Shown in pieces: positions 34,295-42,133 of a DNA stretch of 64,000 nucleotides. Below the pieces are notes generated by a model that was given only the letters and a program-made list of their open reading frames with translations, did not search any database and was not told the DNA's origin. This DNA is from Moorella thermoacetica (GTDB lineage Bacteria; Bacillota; DSM-521; Neomoorellales; Neomoorellaceae). The stretch spans positions 1,762,001 to 1,826,000 of the forward strand of contig NZ_CP012369.1 of NCBI RefSeq assembly GCF_001267405.1. Reading direction: 5' to 3'. Position 1 is the first letter of the stretch; the number at the start of each line of letters is the position of its first letter. The position numbers and the translations under genes are program-made.

Positions 34295-35286
34295 GGGATA
34301 GTTGCCGGGGCAACAGGTGCGGGGGGTGGCTGGGTAAGAGTCCGGTTTTGCAGGTCGCTATCCGGAGACGCTGCCGAGTTTTGCCGCCCAACCCCTGGCG
34401 TCAGGTCCTGGAGCGTTGCCTTCCCACCGGCCGGTGGTAAAGGTGGGACCTCTTTCCCATCACCGGCCGGGGTCTTGACGGTTCCCGGCCCATCGCCAGC
34501 AATGGTTGACGTTCCCCCTGCCACCCCCTCGCCAGCCCTCGGGGTAACTTCTTTCTTCCCTGCTTCCAGTACAGTACGGGATTGACCCGGCCCCTTCTCC
34601 TTTCCCTTATCTTTATCCTGGTCCGGCTGACCCTTTCCTGATTGTCCCCCGGTCTGCTGCTCCGGAGCTGCTCGCTCTGCTCTGCCCCGGGAATTGAGGT
34701 TGAAGGTCCCTCCAGGGACTATTTTCCTTTGCTGTTGTTCCGGATCGGGGTGGGAACTCTCCAGATTCCTCACTGCAGATCGTACCGAGGTAGTAGCTGC
34801 TTTTACCTTTACTTTCGGTGCTGATTGCTGCGGGGCATCCGTTGAGGTAACCGGTGGTAGAGCCTTGAGGGGAGTCACCTGCTGGTCTCCCCGGGTCATG
34901 GCCAATTCCTGCACCTGTTTCTCATGGGGGACAGCGATTTGCCTGGAGGAACCCAGGTGGAGGTAATCCGCCCGGGCCGTAATTGCTACCACCATGATAG
35001 TGGCCGCCGCTGCCGCCAGGGAAAGCCAGTTCCGGGAGAGGCGTCGGTACCACGGCTGCCGGCACTCCTCCAGGCGTGAGCGCAGGCGTTCCTCAAAACC
35101 GGGTGGCAGGTCGAGTTCTTCTTCGGACCAGGCACGGATAATCTCGATTGTCTGCCCCATAGCCTCCAGTTCTTCCCGGCAGGCCGGGCAGGAGTTAAGG
35201 TGGTTCTCCAGGGCCCGTTGTATTGTTTCGCTCAAGACTCCATCCAGGTATGGTGATATGAGTTCCCGGCACTGACTGCAATTCAA
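34276..35286 (-). CDS. Zinc-finger anti-sigma factor with long proline-rich extracytoplasmic tail
   Basis: A 336-residue membrane protein. The N-terminal ZAS/zf-HC2 domain has HLNSCPAC (the HxxxCxxC zinc motif, residues 29-36) and should bind the sigma factor. One transmembrane helix lies at about residues 86-104. The remaining 230 residues outside are low complexity, rich in Pro, Gly, Ser, Gln and Lys, probably unstructured and wall-spanning. It overlaps the ECF sigma gene by four bases (ATGA), as is usual for sigma/anti-sigma pairs. What signal it senses is unknown. Confidence 0.88.
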   Translation of the reverse strand: MNCSQCRELISPYLDGVLSETIQRALENHLNSCPACREELEAMGQTIEIIRAWSEEELDLPPGFEERLRSRLEECRQPWYRRLSRNWLSLAAAAATIMVVAITARADYLHLGSSRQIAVPHEKQVQELAMTRGDQQVTPLKALPPVTSTDAPQQSAPKVKVKAATTSVRSAVRNLESSHPDPEQQQRKIVPGGTFNLNSRGRAERAAPEQQTGGQSGKGQPDQDKDKGKEKGPGQSRTVLEAGKKEVTPRAGEGVAGGTSTIAGDGPGTVKTPAGDGKEVPPLPPAGGKATLQDLTPGVGRQNSAASPDSDLQNRTLTQPPPAPVAPATIPKPPSP

Positions 35287-35897
35287 CGCCCCTCACCCCC
35301 TTTAGCCATATAGACGCCGAGACCGGCTACATGTTCCCGTTCCTGTACCAGGTGCTGCCGTAGAAAATGGCGCGCCCGGCTAAGGCGGGATTTTACGGTC
35401 CCCACGGGGCAACCCAGGTGGCTGGCTATCTCTTCGTAACTGAAACCCTGGAGGTCTCTCATAATAACAACCACCCGATATTCCGGCGTCAGGGCTTGGA
35501 TAAGTCTATGTAACCGGTCCTCCCCTTCCCTGGTCAAGAAAACCTCTTCCGGCGAGGTAACCTTGCCAGCTGATAGTTCCCGGAACCCACCGCCGGTTTC
35601 CAGGAGGTTGTCTAAGGAAAGGGTGGGTCGCCGTTTCAGGCGGCGCAGCTCATCGCGGCAGACATTGGCGATAATGTGCTGTAACCAGGTCTTAAAGGAA
35701 CACTGGCCGCGAAAGGCCGCCAGGTTTTTAAAGGCGCGCACCAAGGCTTCCTGGGCCGCGTCGCCGGCATCCTCGGTATTGCCCAGGAAACGGTAGGCTA
35801 TGGTAAAGAGCATCCGCTGGTAGCGTTCCACCAGGAGGGCAAAGGCCTCAGCGTCACCGTCCCTGCTGCGGGCCAGCAACTCCTCATCGGATGGCAT
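35283..35897 (-). CDS. ECF-type RNA polymerase sigma factor
   Basis: A 204-residue sigma-70 family ECF protein. Region 2 spans residues 15-80 (YRFLGNTEDAGDAAQEALVR and FKTWLQHIIANVCRDELRR) and region 4 residues 130-185 (VVVIMRDLQGFSYEEIASHL, GTVKSRLSRARHFL). It resembles SigW/RpoE types. AAAGGAG precedes ATG 35897. Coupled to the anti-sigma gene downstream. Its target promoter was not identified in this window. Confidence 0.92.
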   Translation of the reverse strand: MPSDEELLARSRDGDAEAFALLVERYQRMLFTIAYRFLGNTEDAGDAAQEALVRAFKNLAAFRGQCSFKTWLQHIIANVCRDELRRLKRRPTLSLDNLLETGGGFRELSAGKVTSPEEVFLTREGEDRLHRLIQALTPEYRVVVIMRDLQGFSYEEIASHLGCPVGTVKSRLSRARHFLRQHLVQEREHVAGLGVYMAKGGEGR

Positions 35898-35961
35898 GGC
35901 GTACCCGCTCCTTTCCAGTACTTTTCCTATTCGACACCCCCTGACCTTTATCCTTTAGGCC

Positions 35962-35990
35962 TTGCAAGAATATAAAGCCTGTGTTAAAAT
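35962..35990 (+). promoter_or_regulatory. Promoter of tRNA-Leu(CAA)
   Basis: TTGCAA and TAAAAT are spaced by 17 bases, and the -10 box ends 14 bases before the tRNA. Confidence 0.8.
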
Positions 35991-36003
35991 GAAAGCACGA
36001 TAT

Positions 36004-36090
36004 GCCGAAGTGGTGGAATTGGCAGACGCGCCGGACTCAAAATCCGGTGGCCGCGAGGCCGTGCGGGTTCGACCCCCGCCTTCGGCACCA
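36004..36090 (+). tRNA. tRNA-Leu (CAA)
   Basis: An 87-base class II tRNA with encoded CCA. The acceptor GCCGAAG pairs with CTTCGGC, the anticodon CAA lies in loop CTCAAAA, the long variable arm is TGGCCGCGAGGCCGT and the T-arm is GCGGGTTCGACCCCCGC. Confidence 0.97.
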
Positions 36091-36146
36091 GAGAGCCGCA
36101 GCCTCCCGGCACGGGAGGCTGCCATAAATGGTTAGGCGCCGAAAAT

Positions 36147-36200
36147 AAAACCCCTGCCCGTTTCAGGAGCCAACCTGAGGGGAGGGGTTTTATATTTTTT
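36147..36200 (+). terminator. Terminator of tRNA-Leu(CAA)
   Basis: AAAACCCCTGCCC and TTTCAGG on the left pair with CCTGA and GGGGAGGGGTTTT on the right, followed by ATATTTTTT. A first GC-rich hairpin without T tract (GCAGCCTCCCG/CGGGAGGCTGC, 36098-36122) lies directly after the tRNA. Confidence 0.82.
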
Positions 36201-36299
36201 AGAGGCACTCACCATCACGGTGAACCGGTAGGCATGGCCCGGAACCGGTGCCCAGGCCCGGGAAGCCGGGGTTCTGGCGAAGCCGGAAGGGAAATGGGT

Positions 36300-37382
36300 T
36301 CACCGGTTAACCTGCCCTGCCTCGTAGTAGCGCAAAATATGATATTCATTATCGCGCTGGGCGGGCCGGAAACCGGCCGCCTGGATGCAGCGAAGGATCT
36401 CCTCCCGATCGGCACGGAAGGAAGCACCAGCCGCCCGGACTACGTTTTCCTCCAGCATGGTGGAACCGAAATCGTTGGCGCCAAAGAAAAGGGCCGCCTG
36501 AGCCACCTTGGTTCCCTGGGTTACCCAGGAGACCTGGATATTGGGGATATTATCCAGGTAAAGCCGGGAAAGGGCCAGGAGTTTCAGGTATTCGGTGGTG
36601 CTAGCTTCCACGCCGCCAAGTTCGGTATTGCCTGGCTGGAAACTCCAGGGGATGAAGGCTGTAAAACCTCCCGTTTCATCCTGGAGCTGCCGGATAGCCT
36701 CCAGGTGAGCGATCCGCTCAGCCATAGTTTCCCCCAACCCGAAAACCATGGTGGCGGTTGATTTCATCCCCAGGGCATGGGCGGCGCGCATCACTTCCAG
36801 CCAGCGGGCCGCACCGGTCTTTTTGGGGCTAACCCGGCCGCGAACCCTGTCGACCAGGATCTCCGCCCCACCGCCCGGCAGGGAATCGAGGCCTGCTTTC
36901 TTCAGCCGCCGCAAAACCTCTATCACCGGCAGCCCTTCCTTCCGGGCCAGGTCATCGATTTCTACCGGAGATAGGGAATGAAGGGTGACCGGATAGCGGG
37001 ATTTAATCCAGGAGAAGAGGTCCTCAAACCAGGCCAGGTCTAGATCGGGATGCAGGCCCCCCTGCATCAGGATCTGGGTTCCCCCTGCAGCCAGGGTCGC
37101 CTCGATTTTACGGCCGATTTCCTCCCGGCTGAGGAGGTAGCCTTCCGGATCCCCGGGCAGGCGATAAAAGGCACAGAAACGGCAGGCATTGACGCAAATA
37201 TTGGTATAGTTGATATTCCGGTCCACGACAAAGGTGACCGTCCCTTCGGGGTGCAGCTTCTGGCGGACCAGGTTGGCCAGGTAACCCAGTTCCAGCAGGC
37301 CGGCCTCCTGATAAAGACGCTCCGCTTCGTGAAAACTCAAACGCTCACCGTCAAGCACTTTGCAGGCGATAGTTTCTTTCAT
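36300..37382 (-). CDS. mqnC: Cyclic dehypoxanthinyl futalosine synthase (radical SAM)
   Basis: A 360-residue radical-SAM enzyme that cyclises dehypoxanthine futalosine in the futalosine route to menaquinone. The [4Fe-4S] site is NICVNACRFCAFYR (CxxxCxxC, about residue 62). Further family motifs are LMQGGLHPDL, SLPGGGAEIL and IPWSFQPGNTELGG; the QPGNT version distinguishes MqnC from MqnE. The start ATG 37382 lies 32 bases inside mqnA, so expression is coupled. Confidence 0.93.
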   Translation of the reverse strand: MKETIACKVLDGERLSFHEAERLYQEAGLLELGYLANLVRQKLHPEGTVTFVVDRNINYTNICVNACRFCAFYRLPGDPEGYLLSREEIGRKIEATLAAGGTQILMQGGLHPDLDLAWFEDLFSWIKSRYPVTLHSLSPVEIDDLARKEGLPVIEVLRRLKKAGLDSLPGGGAEILVDRVRGRVSPKKTGAARWLEVMRAAHALGMKSTATMVFGLGETMAERIAHLEAIRQLQDETGGFTAFIPWSFQPGNTELGGVEASTTEYLKLLALSRLYLDNIPNIQVSWVTQGTKVAQAALFFGANDFGSTMLEENVVRAAGASFRADREEILRCIQAAGFRPAQRDNEYHILRYYEAGQVNR

Positions 37383-38211
37383 TGTCTACCCCCCAGATCT
37401 CCAGAGCCACCGGATGGGCGAGGAATCCTTCCCCATGGGCCAGGCCGTAAAAGGTTAAAAGCCCCTCCAGGTGCGGCCAATCCAGGTCATAGTTTAAAAG
37501 GGCGAAATAATCCTCGATAAATTCCGGCTCCACTCCAAGGTGCCGGGCTCCTGTCGCTGCCAGGGTGCCCGGGTGGCCTTTTCCCCAGGCCTTGGCCTCC
37601 TGTAAGGCCCGCCAGATTGCGGCCAGCTTTTCCGGGTGGGCAGCAGCAAAATCTTTCCTGGCCACCCAGAGGGCAAAGACCATAGGCTTGCCGGTTAACC
37701 GGTACCACTCTTCACCCAGGTCGTAGACGAAAGGATAACAGCCTGTCCGGACGACCTGCAGGGCTTCATCCCCGATGGTAAGCAGGGCTTCCGGTCGCCC
37801 CCAATCCGGGGGGCTGCCGGTCGGGCGGGTAAAAAAGTCCGGCGCAACATGATAAAGCCGTTGCAGAAGGATACGCAACAAAACCACGCTGGTGGCCGAA
37901 TAGGGAGTGAGGGAAAGGGGGCGGCCCCCGAGTTCCTTTGCCGGAACCCGGCTTAAAAGGAATACGCTGCCAACCCTGCCGCGGCAGGAGATAGATAATC
38001 CCGGCAGGACCAGGGCGTCTTCCGCAAACTGCCCGTAAGCCAGGGAAGAGACAGCCGTGACCTCTAATTCCCCCTGCCGGAAGGCCTTATTTAAAACCGC
38101 AGGGTGGTCGGCAACTATTCTGGCCGGTAATTTTACCCGCCCTGTCTCCAGGGGGTAAAACAGGGGCAGGCAGTTCAGGTAACCCACCCGTCCCAGCCGG
38201 GGCCAGTCCAT
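37351..38211 (-). CDS. mqnA: Chorismate dehydratase
   Basis: A 286-residue enzyme of the MqnA/MqnD solute-binding-like fold which converts chorismate to 3-enolpyruvoyl-benzoate, the first futalosine step. Motifs are GRVGYLNCLPLFYPLE at the N-terminus, VTAVSSLAYGQ, LTPYSATSVVLLRI and TIGDEALQ. It overlaps mqnC and follows mqnE by 14 bases on the same strand. Confidence 0.92.
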   Translation of the reverse strand: MDWPRLGRVGYLNCLPLFYPLETGRVKLPARIVADHPAVLNKAFRQGELEVTAVSSLAYGQFAEDALVLPGLSISCRGRVGSVFLLSRVPAKELGGRPLSLTPYSATSVVLLRILLQRLYHVAPDFFTRPTGSPPDWGRPEALLTIGDEALQVVRTGCYPFVYDLGEEWYRLTGKPMVFALWVARKDFAAAHPEKLAAIWRALQEAKAWGKGHPGTLAATGARHLGVEPEFIEDYFALLNYDLDWPHLEGLLTFYGLAHGEGFLAHPVALEIWGVDNERNYRLQSA

Positions 38212-38225
38212 AGCTATCCTCCTTT

Positions 38226-39368
38226 TCAGGCATAGCGGCGGATTTCCCGGTATAAAGTATCCCTTTCCACCGGGATCCGGCCGGCCGCCCGGATACTCTG
38301 TAAAAAGCTTTCAGCAGGCTGGTACTGGGGCGTTTCAGCCCCGGCGTCGTGAAAGATATGCTCTTCCCGGACGGTACCGTCCAGGTCGTTTACCCCAAAA
38401 TGCAGGGCCACCTGGGCTAACTTCGGCCCAATCATAATCCAGAAGGCTTTGATGTGACGGAAGTTGTCCAGAAGCAGGCGGCTGATGGCCAACATCTTCA
38501 AGTCATCTACGCCGGTGGTTCCCGGCAGGTTGCTGAAGGCCGTGTTGGCCGGGTGAAAGGCCAGGGGAATAAAAGCCAGGAAGCCCCCTGTCCGGTCCTG
38601 GAGTTCCCGGAGGGCCAGGAGGTGATCCACCCGGTCGGCTGCCGTCTCCAGGTGGCCGTAGAGCATGGTAGCGTTGGTGGGTATGCCCAGCCGGTGGGCC
38701 GTCTCGTGGATCTGGAGCCATCGCTGTCCATCGATCTTTTTGGCGCAAAGGCGCCGGCGCACCTCCGGGGCAAAAACTTCGGCCCCACCCCCGGGAAGGG
38801 AGTCCAGGCCCGCCTGCCGGAGTTCCTGGAGGACGTCAGCTACGGGGCGCCCGGCCCGGGAGGCTATAAAGTCAATTTCCACAGCGTCAAAGGCCTGGAT
38901 GCAGGCCCCGGGTGCCGCCCGGCGCACGGTTCGGATTAGTTCCAGGTAGTAATCATAGGGTAATTCCGGATTCAGGCCGCCGACAATATGGATCTCGGTG
39001 ACACCTGCGGCAGCCGCCGCCCTGGCCTTCGCTTCAATCTCCGCCAGGGTGAGGGTATAAGCCCCCGGAGTACCTGTCTGTCTCCCAAAGGCACATAAAT
39101 CGCAGAGATTTTGACAGATATTGGTATAATTGATGTGGGCATTATTAATAAAATATACGGTATCACCGCAGGTCCGCTGCCGGGCCAGGTCGGCCAGGTA
39201 GCCAATACCAAGGAGGTCCTGACTCTCCCAGAGACGTATACCGTCCTCCCGGGTCAGCCTTTCCCCGGCATATACCCTGGCAGCTATGTCCGCCAGTTCC
39301 CCCCGGGAGAGCTCCCGGCGTATAAATTCTGCCGTGGTGGTGGGCAAGGCCTTTCCCACTCCTTTCAT
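38226..39368 (-). CDS. mqnE: Aminofutalosine synthase (radical SAM)
   Basis: A 380-residue radical-SAM enzyme joining 3-enolpyruvoyl-benzoate to the adenosyl group of SAM, giving aminofutalosine. The cluster site is NICQNLCDLCAFGR (about residue 87). HIVGGLNPELPYDYY, SLPGGGAEVFAPEVRR and FIPLAFHPANTAFSN (HPANT instead of QPGNT) mark MqnE. ATG 39368 overlaps the stop of the upstream phosphorylase gene (TTATGA), which supports it although it lacks a good Shine-Dalgarno; a TTG seven codons on is the alternative. Confidence 0.93.
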   Translation of the reverse strand: MKGVGKALPTTTAEFIRRELSRGELADIAARVYAGERLTREDGIRLWESQDLLGIGYLADLARQRTCGDTVYFINNAHINYTNICQNLCDLCAFGRQTGTPGAYTLTLAEIEAKARAAAAAGVTEIHIVGGLNPELPYDYYLELIRTVRRAAPGACIQAFDAVEIDFIASRAGRPVADVLQELRQAGLDSLPGGGAEVFAPEVRRRLCAKKIDGQRWLQIHETAHRLGIPTNATMLYGHLETAADRVDHLLALRELQDRTGGFLAFIPLAFHPANTAFSNLPGTTGVDDLKMLAISRLLLDNFRHIKAFWIMIGPKLAQVALHFGVNDLDGTVREEHIFHDAGAETPQYQPAESFLQSIRAAGRIPVERDTLYREIRRYA

Positions 39369-40216
39369 AAGGGGTGCTTGCCGATATTTTCCGGGCGTAA
39401 AAGAGTCGGCTTGCGCAGGTCGGCGCAGCCGCAATCGCTGTCCAGGGATACCCGTCCCAGGGCTTTCAGGATGATGCGGCCGAAGTCAGGGGCGGCCTCA
39501 AAAAAGAGCTCCTTCAACTCCCTGTGCTCCCAGGGTTTCACCACACCCTCCCCGTAATTTACAACCAGATAGATGCCGGCATAACAGGCCCCCATTTCCC
39601 TCGCCAGGTAGACTTCGGGGCAGAGGGTTTGGCCCACTACGTCCGCCCCCCACTGGCGGAAGAGGCTTACCTCGGCTGCGCTCTCAAAGTGGCGCCCATC
39701 CGTCACCAGGTAAACGCCGCGGTCAAAGACCCGGCCGAGGGGAGACTCTCTAGCCGTTTCTACCAGGGTCCTGTGCAGGGAAGGGCAGATAGGCCGGCGC
39801 ATTATCGACAGATAGCCCTCCTGGAGCCCCACATCCCGGCGCAGGGAAAAATCAATGTAGTCGGTGACCACAACAATGTCCCGGAGGTCCAGGAGGTGAT
39901 TTATGCTCCCCACCCCGCCTTCAGCGATAATCTTCCGCACATTAGCCTGCATAAAGGCGTGGAACAGGCGCTGCGAACTCTCGCCCCAGGAGACGCCGGG
40001 AATCCTCCCATGCATTTTGGCCGCCAGCACGCGCCGGGGCGGGTCGCCGGTTGTAAAAAGAGTTAGAGGTGCACTGGGACCCCAGGGGGTGGTAAAAACC
40101 ACCTCCCGGGCCAGCACCTCCGTCCCGGGATCCCTTAAGGCGTCAGGAAAGTTCAGGCTGAAGGTGCCCGAGCCGCCGATAAAGCCGATGTCTGCCTGGA
40201 TCTTTTCTTCAAGCAT
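39365..40216 (-). CDS. MTAP-family purine nucleoside phosphorylase
   Basis: A 283-residue phosphorylase of the methylthioadenosine phosphorylase/PNP family. Motifs are FIGGSGTF at residue 12 (phosphate loop), TTPWGPSAPL, HGRIPGVSWGESSQR and GQTLCPEVYLAREMGACYA. In this operon it most likely removes the base from aminofutalosine, taking the place of MqnB or MTA nucleosidase; plain MTA phosphorolysis is the alternative. ATG 40216 has GGGAG nine bases upstream and overlaps the TetR gene by eight bases. A cysteine pair (DCGCAD) occurs near the C-terminus. Confidence 0.85.
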   Translation of the reverse strand: MLEEKIQADIGFIGGSGTFSLNFPDALRDPGTEVLAREVVFTTPWGPSAPLTLFTTGDPPRRVLAAKMHGRIPGVSWGESSQRLFHAFMQANVRKIIAEGGVGSINHLLDLRDIVVVTDYIDFSLRRDVGLQEGYLSIMRRPICPSLHRTLVETARESPLGRVFDRGVYLVTDGRHFESAAEVSLFRQWGADVVGQTLCPEVYLAREMGACYAGIYLVVNYGEGVVKPWEHRELKELFFEAAPDFGRIILKALGRVSLDSDCGCADLRKPTLLRPENIGKHPL

Positions 40217-40841
40217 TCTCAATTACTCCCTCCACTGGGTAACCCAAACCGCGCAGGTTATAGGCTATCAGCTCTTTGCCGACCGCCGTCAGGTCGGCCG
40301 GGATACCCTCCTTGAGCCAGCTGATGACTACCTGGTAAAAGGTACCTACAAAGGCCAGGGCCGCGACATGGGCATCCTGGGGCGGTAGTTCCCCTCTCTC
40401 GATCTCCTCCAGCACGTCTTCCTCCACCAGCCTGGCCAGACGGCGCAGCAAATCGTAGAGTTGTTCCGCCACTGCCGGGTGGCCCGCCGGCGATTGGACA
40501 AGCATTACCCGCGCCAGGTCGCGGTTCTCCTGTAAGACCGCCAGGGCCGCCTCCATAGAGGCCCGGAGCTTTTGCTTCCCGCCGGTAGCGTTTTTGCGGG
40601 CCCGGGCAATACGGTCCAGGACCATTTCATAGGCTTCGTTGACCAGGGCGGCAAAGAGGGCTTCTTTATTACGCAGGTATAAATAAATCGTACCGATGCC
40701 CACCCCCGCCCGGCGGGCGATATCTTTAATCGAGGTTCCGTAGAAACCGTTCCGGGCGAATTCTTCCCGCGCCGCCTGCATAATGGCCTGCAGGCGCGCT
40801 TCCAATTTTTGATCCACCTTTTTTGTCCGCCGGTAAACCAA
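40209..40841 (-). CDS. TetR/AcrR-family regulator
   Basis: A 210-residue TetR-type repressor. The HTH is residues about 12-58 (FARNGFYGTSIKDIARRAG, GIGTIYLYLRNKEALFAALV); the helical ligand domain follows. TTG 40841 is chosen because GGAGG lies eight bases upstream. It is the first gene of the transcript that continues into the phosphorylase and mqnE-mqnA-mqnC, so it may control menaquinone genes and itself; it is also divergent from the EamA transporter gene. The ligand is unknown. Confidence 0.88.
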   Translation of the reverse strand: MVYRRTKKVDQKLEARLQAIMQAAREEFARNGFYGTSIKDIARRAGVGIGTIYLYLRNKEALFAALVNEAYEMVLDRIARARKNATGGKQKLRASMEAALAVLQENRDLARVMLVQSPAGHPAVAEQLYDLLRRLARLVEEDVLEEIERGELPPQDAHVAALAFVGTFYQVVISWLKEGIPADLTAVGKELIAYNLRGLGYPVEGVIENA

Positions 40842-41134
40842 AAGTTCTTCCTCCAATTTTCAAACAATGAACGGTAATTCAATTCTTCAACAGCGATTTT
40901 AAACCTTTTGGGGGACGACGTCAATGTCTTCCGGGAACAATAGGTTATCCTTGGTTGGCAAAAGTGCTAAACGTCCGCCTCGGGCTGCCCCTGATAAAGG
41001 TTTTTCCAGCCAGGCATTTGTTCCGGGCGTTTTTTCGCCCCAAACCCATCCCAGGTAGCTTTGCTAGCCGTCCGTCCACGGTGCTAAGCTTTTAGAGGAC
41101 GTTGCTATTTACCATTTATGGGAGGATTAATTAA
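40842..41134. other. Divergent intergenic region between tetR and the EamA gene
   Basis: About 290 bases with no ORF of interest. It includes the hairpin GGGCG-TTTTTT-CGCCC (about 41027-41042) and a CGTCC/GGACG pairing with an enclosed AAGCTT (about 41073-41101) ahead of the EamA gene. I could not match it to a riboswitch class and no clear TetR operator was recognised. Confidence 0.4.
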
Positions 41135-42094
41135 ATGGCTATCAAAGAAGCAGCAATTCGGCCAATTACCTCCGGATGTGCCGCCGGAGCTGACCGCAGG
41201 TTGGGTTATATTGCCATTATCCTGGCCAGCCTCCTTTACGGGGGTAACGTCATCGCCGGCCGGGTGATCGCTCCCCTGGTACCGCCTCTGGCCCTGGCGG
41301 CGGCCAGGGGGTTGCTGGGCCTGCCGGTGCTGCTGCTATTTGCTTTGAAGGCCGGGGGTAAGCCGCGCCTGGCAGACCTCCCTTACATGGCCCTGATGGG
41401 TTTCCTGGGCATTAGCATCGCTTACGATACCTTCTCCTGGTCCATGCAGAACAGCCCGGCCGTCAATGCCGCCATTATCTTCGCTACCTTTCCCGCTGTT
41501 ACCCTGGTCCTACTGGCCATCGGCTGGCACGTTAAACCCTCCCGTTACCAGGTAGCGGGCATCATTATGGCCTTCATCGGCCTGGCTCTGGTCTCAACCC
41601 GGGGCTCCCTGGCCCAGCTCCTTGCCATGCGCTTCCAGCCGGTGGACCTGGTCCTCCTGGCGAATGTCACAGCAGCTTCCCTCTACAACATCCTGGGGCA
41701 ACGCATGGTGGAACGTTATTCGCCTATTGTTACCAGCACCTATTCCTTGTTCTTCGGTACCCTCTTCCTGCTGCCCGCCGGTTTCTGGGAGGTTAGCCGC
41801 CAGGGCTGGTACCTGCCCCCCTCCGGATGGCTGCTCCTCATCTACATGGGTTGTATCATCGCCGGGCTGGCGGTTTTACTTACCTTCGAGGCCGTCGAAC
41901 GTATAGGGTGTGGGCCGGTAGCCATGTTTAATAACTTGAACCCCCTTTTTGCCATTGCCCTGGCAGCCTTGTTCCTGGGAGAAAAACTGAGCTGGTACCA
42001 CTGGGCCGGCATTATCCTGGTCCTGGGCGGGGTATGCATTTCCCTGCGGCAGCAACCGGGGCGACAGCAGGGGCAAAAACAAGGGCAGCAGTAA
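41135..42094 (+). CDS. EamA-family (DMT superfamily) transporter
   Basis: A 319-residue protein with ten predicted membrane helices in two EamA repeats (residues about 24-152 and 172-305); the second repeat ends GEKLSWYHWAGIILVLGGV. Such carriers usually export amino acids or other small metabolites; substrate unknown. GGGAGG precedes ATG 41135. The C-terminus is Gln-rich (QPGRQQGQKQGQQ), encoded in part by the left arm of a 21-base terminator stem. Confidence 0.87.
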   Translation: MAIKEAAIRPITSGCAAGADRRLGYIAIILASLLYGGNVIAGRVIAPLVPPLALAAARGLLGLPVLLLFALKAGGKPRLADLPYMALMGFLGISIAYDTFSWSMQNSPAVNAAIIFATFPAVTLVLLAIGWHVKPSRYQVAGIIMAFIGLALVSTRGSLAQLLAMRFQPVDLVLLANVTAASLYNILGQRMVERYSPIVTSTYSLFFGTLFLLPAGFWEVSRQGWYLPPSGWLLLIYMGCIIAGLAVLLTFEAVERIGCGPVAMFNNLNPLFAIALAALFLGEKLSWYHWAGIILVLGGVCISLRQQPGRQQGQKQGQQ

Positions 42095-42128
42095 GGGCTT
42101 CCCTGAAGGGAAGCCCTTACTGCTGCCC
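42083..42128. terminator. 21-base perfect inverted repeat between EamA and malQ genes
   Basis: The left arm 42083-42103 (GGGCAGCAGTAAGGGCTTCCC) and right arm 42108-42128 are perfect complements around TGAA. The left arm contains the EamA stop codon. A T-rich stretch (TTGTTTTTG) follows only on the minus strand, so it mainly ends the malQ transcript. Confidence 0.8.
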
Positions 42129-42133
42129 TGCCC

